Of a stretch of DNA of 64,000 nucleotides, positions 56,584-64,000 are shown one piece after another. The DNA comes from Girardinichthys multiradiatus (Eukaryota > Chordata > Actinopteri > Cyprinodontiformes > Goodeidae). The position numbers and the translations under genes are program-made. The notes under the pieces are model-generated. The model was not told the origin of the DNA. It made no database searches and worked only from the letters and a program-made list of their open reading frames with translations. The stretch spans positions 6,680,740-6,744,739 of the forward strand of contig NC_061804.1 in assembly GCF_021462225.1 (NCBI RefSeq), read 5' to 3'. Position 1 is the stretch's first letter; each line of letters opens with the position of its first letter.

Positions 56584-59500
56584 GTATAAAGAAATGCTCT
56601 TCTAAAGAGCCATTTTAACTGTGTGAATGAATAATGAGTAATATATGTTATGTTTAGAATCCCAGTGTACTCAGGCCTGTCACAGTTTACATAATTACAG
56701 TTTTTCCATTATCTGAGCTAACTGTATTCGTTTTATGTAATGGTTTCCTTTTAGCCATCTAAAAATGAATTAGTGATAATGGCAAAAAAGTGAACATCCA
56801 TCAGTTTTCATGTCATGTTCTACCATTTGTGGCCCTTGAATTAGTTTAATTGGCACCAAGTGTTTATCTCACGGCACTTAACTTACATCCTTGGACTGAC
56901 TGAATTTTAATGAGTGTCTACAGACATAAACATCAGGAAATTTGCTGTAAAGCCAAAGCTTGCAGCAGTACTTGGAGCCATTTTGGTTTCATGCCAAATT
57001 GAAAAGGAAAGCCAATAATTTGAAGGAGGCTTCAAGCTTGATTTGCTACATGGTGGCGGTTAAAGGTGCCAATACCACAGATTTCAGGAAAATTGAAGCA
57101 TTAGGAACTGTCCTCTCTCCTTTTTCCCTGCCTTTTTCATAATGTAAATATGTATTTGGAATGACATCATTCATGCTTAGCTGTGATTGGTTTAGTTTGT
57201 GCACAGGTTTCATCCACAGCTCATAGAAAACTGTAAGACTTTTCAAGCAGCACGCTGTGTTCCTTGTTATGATTTCAGGTCTCGAGCATAGCACAAACCA
57301 TTGCATAGATGAGCTTCCACATTAATCATGCTCTGAGTTCCATATTAGATTATGTTTTTGTCTGGCGCTTCAGCATGAATTATTCTGTAACTGCTTGCAA
57401 CTCGTCTCGGCTGCCTCTGTCAGTGAGCTCGGGACAAACAGACACAACGGCCGGTCGCAATTATTCAATTATGGTTTGAACAAGTAAGAACTTTTGTCGT
57501 CTCACTCAATTAAGCACAAATGCCTCTGCTAAGAAGGTGGATTTGATTGGACGTACACAGCTGTGTGATGCTGCTGTGATTGTTATTTAAACTACATTGT
57601 CCTACACTGTGCATTTATTATGTAGAAACCTTTTGTCAGAAATCAAATTCACTGTCAAATCTCCAGATTTCTGCTGTTTCTTCATCCTAATGTTTGCCTC
57701 TTTGATGACTTGCTGCTAATTGGAACTGAATGAAAGTGACTCAACATGCATGAAACAGTATTTTGATGAGCATTAGGTCACTTACTGTAAAGAATATACT
57801 TTTGAATGAAATATCTGTAATCCAATTAAACACAAGCTCAGACAAGCCAACAAGGAAACGTCCCCAAACTAGGCTTTCTCCTGCCTTTTGACCAACTTTT
57901 TAAGATGTTATTGGGATTGAATACAGAGGGGAAATTTTCCTCTGAAAATAATTCGATTTATATATCATTCTTAACATTTGATATGTTGTCCTAGTTAATG
58001 ATCCGAGCTTCATGAGAGTAGTTCATGTGCAAAACAGTATTTTCTTTTGTTCTGTTATGTTGTAATTTTTCCATTAACACCTAACCTGCAGTAACCTGAT
58101 TGGATATTTGTAAAATGTAAAAGGTTTTTACATTGATTATATCTCTACTGGATTAAAGTTGTAAGACATCTGATTTTTACTGCAAGTGCAACATTAAAAA
58201 GGCCATCTAAGCAATTTATAACATTGATGCCCCTGAACAATGTTCACAATATTAAATTGTTTCAGAATCTCTAAAGGTTGCTGTTATTAGAAATCATCAT
58301 ATCAGCAAATTGGCTTCATCAGGTCTGAAACACCTTCAATGTGTCCAAATAAAGACGTGTTCCAAAGGTATTCTTGTAGTGCAGGGAACATGGAGGTTTC
58401 ACTTCGTTTTTTTTTTTGTGTGAGCTGACAACTCCACCTACTAGCTTTGGGTTATACAAAGATGTGCTGCCATGGGTAAACAACGCTCCAGCAAAGCCAA
58501 GATTCCTTTAAAGGTTTTGGACCTGCTGAAAACTTCTGGTACCTTGAGCATCACAACACTGAGACGCCATATATTCTGCTAATTTGCAAAATTTGCAAAG
58601 GGCAACCAAATAAGTAATCCCCACAGATTTCTAGACTGAGCTGATTTAGATTTGTGCCAACAGCGCCTCTCTAGTTCCATGGCCAAGTTAAGCATTTCCT
58701 TTTATTATTCAGATGTTGTGCTTGCAAGTGTTTTGGTAAGAATGGAAAATCCAGGAAGAAGAGGATGGAAATTAACCCATACTGAGTTTTTAAACACTGG
58801 TTGCTACTGAAGAGTGTGTAATGTCGGGATGCAATTAAACAACTAACAAATGCATTCTAGGCTTTCTAAATAATTATGATTTATTGTATTTTCATCAGAT
58901 ATATTTGTAAGCATCTAATGATTGCAATATTGCAATATTTGAAACAAAATGCCAAGGTTTTTATTTGAAATAATGTGTGGATGTATATTATTCTTCACAT
59001 ATTATTAGTCACTGCTTTTTTGTTGAAATGTTTCTTTGCGTCGTCTAGAAGAAATTCAGTTTCCTTAACATGCTTCAAAACCCAGTCCGAGTGCTGGACT
59101 GGGTTAAGGGTAAACTTAAAGGTAAAAAAAGAAGCATGCCGATAAAATTAACCTCAGCCTAAAACAAACACAAGTGGCAACTGCAAAGCTGTGATTCCTG
59201 CAGGTTTTATCCTGTAAACACCTGTGAATAATGAAGACATTAGAAATATGTGGGATTACTTCTGTTTATAAATGCCTGTAATTACAAAAGCGTCTGTAAA
59301 CATTTGTGGCGACTGCAGTAGCATTTTTTTGTTTTGGGTTCATAGTGCTCACAGTATTTGACCATATCCCCTCTTATCTAAACTAAATCATCAGCCAGTC
59401 TCCAAGTTTAAAATTCGCCTCACTGTGAGCCTCAAAGGTGGCTCCTTTTTTGTGAATTAGCTTTCCGATTCTAATTCTAGACTCTAAGTACAATTGAGTT

Positions 59501-59871
59501 TTCTTCACTCTGCTGTCAATAATTTGAGTTTGGTACCTTCTGAGTAATGCGGTATTGGGAGATTGAGATTCGTAGATATCTCAGGCTGCCAACATCACTC
59601 CTGAGTCCACAGCTCTCTTTCTGCTTTTATGTTAGATACTCTATTTCTTTCTGCTAGAACACATCATACCTGGCAGTCACCTTCTGGTTCTGCTGATCTC
59701 ACCTATTCTTTTGAATTTGACCCCAGTTAGCTTTTTGTTTTCAGTGCTGTTTTGTTTTTTATCTTTGATCTGTTCACCTTTTCTTATCTGGCGCACAAAT
59801 AAAGACCAATCCAAAACAACATTTTCAGATATGGATCTCTGCTGCCTCCCCTTCTTGTCATATCACTGCAG
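56584..59871 (+). other. galnt10: Intron between the fourth and fifth exons of the window
   Basis: A 3.3-kb intron, phase 0, with no recognised transposon. Region 57360-57560 is less AT-rich and free of repeats; it is only a candidate conserved noncoding segment. Confidence 0.6.
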
Positions 59872-59979
59872 GTATGGATGTGTGGCGGTCGGATGGAGGA
59901 CATCCCCTGCTCACGGGTGGGACATATCTACAGGAAATACGTCCCCTATAAAGTTCCAGGAGGTGTTAGCTTGGCCAGG
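59872..59979 (+). CDS. galnt10: galnt10-like exon (fifth in window): third metal-ligand His region
   Basis: The acceptor is CATATCACTGCAG/GTA and the donor is GCCAGG/GTAAGA at 59980; both ends are phase 0 (36 codons). The translation contains [20 protein letters not shown], then [16 protein letters not shown]. His in RVGHIYR is the third Mn2+ ligand in this family. GGRMEDIPC is the residue block that best separates GALNT10 from GALNTL6 (which I recall having a different tetrapeptide here). I find no following exon before the window ends at 64000, so the rest of the catalytic domain and the C-terminal ricin-type lectin domain must lie downstream. Confidence 0.94.
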
Positions 59980-61640
59980 GTAAGATTCACATCATTTAAT
60001 GACATATTGATGTCAACAGATTAACAGAAAACTTTGTTTAAACAATTACTTCTCAATTTCCAGGTTGTGTCCCTGTTTCTTTGTGCCAAATTCATAATCC
60101 AGTGTTTGACATAAAGTTAGCAGTGGTATGTTTTTGTAAAAATGTTTAAAGAAAATTATTTCATGTATTCTGCTTTTGCAGCAATCAAACTATTTGTAAG
60201 GCAATGCAAGTGTATTTGTATAGCACCTTTAATATGACTTTGTGCAACATGAAGTGGTTTAAAAGATCAAAATCTAATTAAAATCTGCCTATAATAAAAA
60301 TAAAAACACTAATAAAAATGCGTGAATATAAAAATCTTAAGCATTAATAAAAAATATAAAGGTAAAAAATAAAATAAAAGTGAATCTCAGATGAGGTGCT
60401 GGAGCTGTGAGGGTAAGCAGGAGTGCTTTAGGTTTAGATTTCCAGTGACAAACAGAGAAAGCTTTAACACCTGGACCCATTTTTATCGTAAATGTTCAGA
60501 GAATTGCAAATCTTAGAAAAACAGTTCCGGCCTGAATCCTGCTATCTGTGCATTTCTAGTAACTAAAGCATGACTCACATTACAATGGATTAAAACACAT
60601 AAAGCAGAAAAATATTTTTTGTGCCGTTAATTGTGTCTTTTAGAGTTAGGTTTGATAAAAAATTAGAGTCGGCAGATCAGTGCCTTACAAATTAAGGGAA
60701 TTTGCATTGTTCTAAAAAGAACTGCAATGTTCTGTCTTGTGTTTCTGATTTATGCTAAACCTCGAACCATATTAGAAAGTATTTATTGCATAAGGCATCA
60801 AAAAATGTAGATGCCATGAGATTGGGTATATTGTGTCAGTGTCACGCATCAACAACTTCCTCCACCTTTTAGCTCGAACATTCCTCAAAACTCATCCACT
60901 TATAATCCCTAACTAGTGTTTTCTAAAAAAAAAAAAAACTCCCATAGGAACTTTGACACTGACTGCTAGGTTTGAGAAATGTTCATCTAGTCTGTAGCTG
61001 AATATTATTTAATTATGCATGGCTTATTCTGACACCTGGCTTTGTCTGGCCCTGCTGAATATTTGACTGAACCTCTTGACCTCTGTTGCTGCTGTCTCTG
61101 TAAGACCATTAACCCCTGGAACAGGCTGTATTGAATGCTGATCAAACTGACTATACCTGCAGCTACAACAAGGTATATAAGATATATATCTGTGCTTCAA
61201 TTCATGTAAAAGGTACAAATCAGAAACTTAGAAGTCCAAACTTACTTTTGATTACTTTACCTATAGCAGCGCTAAAGTAATAATGTTTTGTCTCATTCAC
61301 TTAAGTTTTAGTTTGCAAATAAATAAATAGAACTGGAGTCAAAGATAATCTTTGGCTAGAGATAGTTTAAGAGAGATTTTAAAGATGTGGCTCAAAAGCA
61401 GATTGTGAAACTATTTCTGTTGTTGTAACAGTATAAGAAACAAAATATTGAAAGGATTCAGAAAACTCTACTGTAAAGACAGATTTAAGGAGTGAAAGCT
61501 TCCCTATACAACAGGGAATATGCTGAATTTTGAGTGTTTTAAAAGACACATGTTTGAACCCTTGTGGCATGGAATTACTTGAGTAAAACCTTTGCCAAAC
61601 ATAACAATATGGAATTAAATTCAGAAAAGATGCTTCATAT
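59980..61640. other. Downstream intron sequence, first part
   Basis: After the donor at 59980 no further exon is seen. An interspersed-repeat fragment of the 31190 class lies at about 60196-60265. Confidence 0.5.
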
Positions 61641-61644
61641 TTTA

Positions 61645-62040
61645 TCATGCAAAAAAAGCCTCACGTTAACTTTATGGATTATCCCAAAGTGGAAACATGG
61701 ACTGTTGACAGACGGGACAGCATTTCAGGGTTTTTATTTTCAATGCCATATGCTCCAGCCCAAGGACAAAGTAGGCTTCCAGCGTGTCGTCAGCAACAAG
61801 CCCTAAAGCCAGGCTCTGTGATGGTATGGAGTTAGGCTCATTTCCATTTCTGCAAAGGCAGCAATGAAGTAGAGTCCAACAGATATTTTAGATGAACATA
61901 TGTTGCCTTCAAGAGCACATCTATATAATGCAGTTTTCACCAAGACAATGGAAAACCCAAAGTCTGGACACATTAGGAAGGCATTGGGAGGAGGAGGAAG
62001 ACTGCTGGGTTGGCCTGCCTGCAGTCTCACAATGTGTGAG
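61645..62040 (+). pseudogene. Tc1-like transposase relic, further family
   Basis: The plus-strand translation in shifting frames gives KVETWTVDRRDS, then ALKPGSVMVWS, then FHQDNGKPKV. GSVMVW is the conserved block before the second catalytic Asp, which is kept in HQD. Stops interrupt between blocks and the Glu region is not recognisable. No ends were found. Confidence 0.65.
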
Positions 62041-64000
62041 AATTTCCAAAAGAATGATAAAACAATAATTATTCTGTACTATTACAAACATATATTAAAA
62101 GCATATGCAAGAACAACAGAGCATAACAGAATCTGAAAACCCTATTTGGTAACCTCATTGTCTAATGAACATTGTGAGACAAAGTAGCAACATTTACGGT
62201 CCAACTTTTATTGGAAAAGTGATGTTCTGAAATGTTAACTGCCATGTTTAACTGTGTAACTATACTCACTTACCTAATGTTATTTTCAAATGTTAGATTC
62301 TTGCAAAAGGTGGGCTGAACCAGAGTTGTTTCTGTTGGAAGACAGAACCATGATGTATGATATGAAAAATTATCTGGAACTATCTGGAAGTAGCAAAAGA
62401 TACCCAACACTTGACAGGAAATCTATCAGAAAGCAGCTCCGGTGATAGATGTCAGGCAGTAGATCCAAAGCTTTTGTTATGTGCGGACAATAGATGAATA
62501 GGAGCCAGAACAAAAAAGTTTCAACTTGTTTTGATTATTAAAAAAAAAGTTCTTAAAACAAGAAAAAATTATGGATCCTTTCATTCACAAACATTTGGAG
62601 ATGCTTGTACCAGAAAACACAAGGACAGATTTTAGTGGGACAGTTTGTCTTGAAGTCATTTGGGAGGGCTATTCTGAGTGAATTTCTTTCTCTAATGAGT
62701 TTCTAATACAATTGGCTTTGATTCAGCCAATTTTAAATCCTAAAGTAAATCTAACTGTCTCTCCATCAATATTGGATGTTTGGATGGTAACTGATTGCAT
62801 GGCACGCAGTCAGAACATCCAGTGTATTCAGAGAATGGCCTGAATGGTTTGAATATTAAATGATATTTCATTTCTATAAAATAACTACAATAATTTATAG
62901 GCTGCTTCTTAAAAACATAACAGGGAAAACGTCATAAATGTTCTGTTTTCTGGTCTGTATGCTCCAGCCATTAAACCAAAGGGAAGTGTATGTTTTTTAA
63001 TGAAATCTAATCAAACACCCTCAGCACCACTGATAATAGCAACAGAACATGAAACGGGTATTGCTGGTGTGATTATTAAAGGGAGTTTTCATCTAAAGGT
63101 CAAAGTTCAGCAAAGTGTGGGTTCAAAAAAACCTCTTTAATACTACTAAAATGTTCTGCCAGATATTTTCTGCAGTTTAAAATCAGTTTAAAAAAGAAAA
63201 TGTTAGTATGAATGTCAAATGTAGTTGTCTGCATCCTCTTGTAGCACAGCCCCTCCCCCACTTGTTGTTGGATGCTGTCAGTCAACAGGCTGAGGAAAGG
63301 GAAATCTTACGGTGCCCTTTCATTGAAAGAACGATGAAGTCCAGGTTCCAGGCTTTTGTCCCCGGAATAGAACCGGGGGGATCGGTTGTTGGTCCAGCTA
63401 ACACTCAGAGCTTCAGAGAACCACCTGGGAAGGGTCCCTTCTTTTGTGTGTAGAGGACTTGGAGGTGTGGCTACTTGAGAGGGAAGTAGTTCCACAAAGT
63501 CAACATTTAAAAAAGAAAAGGGGTTCTGTTTAAAATGCATAATGATTCTCAGGCTATGAAAAGATTGTTGATGAATTTATCGGACACAGGAATGGATTTT
63601 TGTTGTTGAGTGACGCTCAGAGATAAGTGAAAAAGTTTTACTTGTTACCGGTGTCATTGAACCAGGTAATTTTTTCTTTGTTCCCATTCACATTCTCCAG
63701 TTGCAGTTTTGGCAAAGTTATTGTCTTATATATTTTTAACTTGATTCTTTAGTTTTGATGTGGTCTTTGTACTGCTAAAGGATAGGAGAAAGTTTAAATT
63801 CAAGAAACAGTTAATTATTTTGTCTGTCCTAGTGTGTGTGTCACTTTCATATGTTTTAGGGGCGATTAGGTACAAATTACACCATGTCTTTTGAGTTTTT
63901 CTTACCACATAACCTTCGGGGATGTATGGAGACACTCAGTCCTTCAGTTTCCTCTTGGCTTTATGTATTTTCGATTATTGTAAAGACACAGATTAGTATC
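62040..64000. other. Downstream intron sequence, end of window
   Basis: No exon recognised; the next galnt10-like exon must lie beyond 64000. A short CCCCGG/CCGGGG inverted pair occurs near 63361-63379. Nothing else is supported. Confidence 0.45.

Noticed and set aside
58460..58580. Possible transposase N-terminus (MGKQRSSKAKIPLK)
   Set aside because: The resemblance is short, no catalytic block follows, and no ends were found.
1..64000. CRISPR arrays, operons, retroviral proviruses, rRNA or tRNA genes
   Set aside because: No spaced direct-repeat array, no gag/pol/env-type frames or long terminal repeats, and no intact RNA gene was seen.

Overview
The window is nuclear DNA of a ray-finned (teleost) fish. 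Coding exons are short, separated by GT/AG introns, and most of the DNA is AT-rich. The interspersed repeats are typical of teleost genomes: several Tc1/mariner families, RTE-like and L2/CR1-like LINEs, hAT elements and a tRNA-derived SINE. There is no bacterial, organellar or CRISPR-like content.

The only host gene I can support runs left to right. It is a polypeptide N-acetylgalactosaminyltransferase, best matched to galnt10. Five consecutive internal exons lie at 7799-7965, 47921-48106, 49837-50020, 56466-56583 and 59872-59979. They join in frame with compatible phases and encode most of the catalytic GT-A domain: the start of the nucleotide-sugar fold, the DxH metal motif, the Gal/GalNAc-T motif and the third metal-ligand histidine. 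The 5' exons (cytoplasmic tail, membrane anchor, stem) and the 3' exons (end of the catalytic domain, lectin domain) lie outside the window. The intron 7966-47920 is about 40 kb and holds most of the transposons.

Layout. 1-7798: upstream intron with a Tc1 relic (2.15-2.64 kb) and a decayed RTE LINE (5.1-7.7 kb) split by Tc1 copy 1. 9.1-9.25 kb: tRNA-like SINE with a perfect palindrome. 9.85-13.0 kb: hAT element with an 8-bp target duplication, itself split by Tc1 copy 2. 14.0-14.6 kb: RTE relic. 15.9-16.3 kb: Tc1 relic. 17.5-20.9 kb: nearly full-length RTE-type LINE with a 13-bp target duplication. 21.6-23.0 kb: a second Tc1 family. 25.8-26.4 kb: degenerate short tandem repeat. 28.5-31.2 kb: old Tc1 relic split by an L2/CR1-like LINE. 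33.1 and 41.2 kb: hAT-like miniature elements. 35.3-36.9 kb: Tc1 copy 3, with an intact transposase and all three catalytic acids. 41.6-42.9 kb: a third Tc1/mariner family with DD36E spacing. 44.7-46.2 kb: Tc1 copy 4, broken. After exon 2 of the window come smaller relics and a GC-rich, proline-rich-coding repeat at 51 kb.

The strongest observations concern the transposons: nested insertions that give a relative order of events, one open transposase whose first catalytic Asp is Asn, one open transposase that may still be competent, a DD36E element one small frameshift from being open, and a SINE with an inverted duplication. I found no undescribed biological system that I could defend. Regions listed as unassigned were read and showed no recognisable gene or element.
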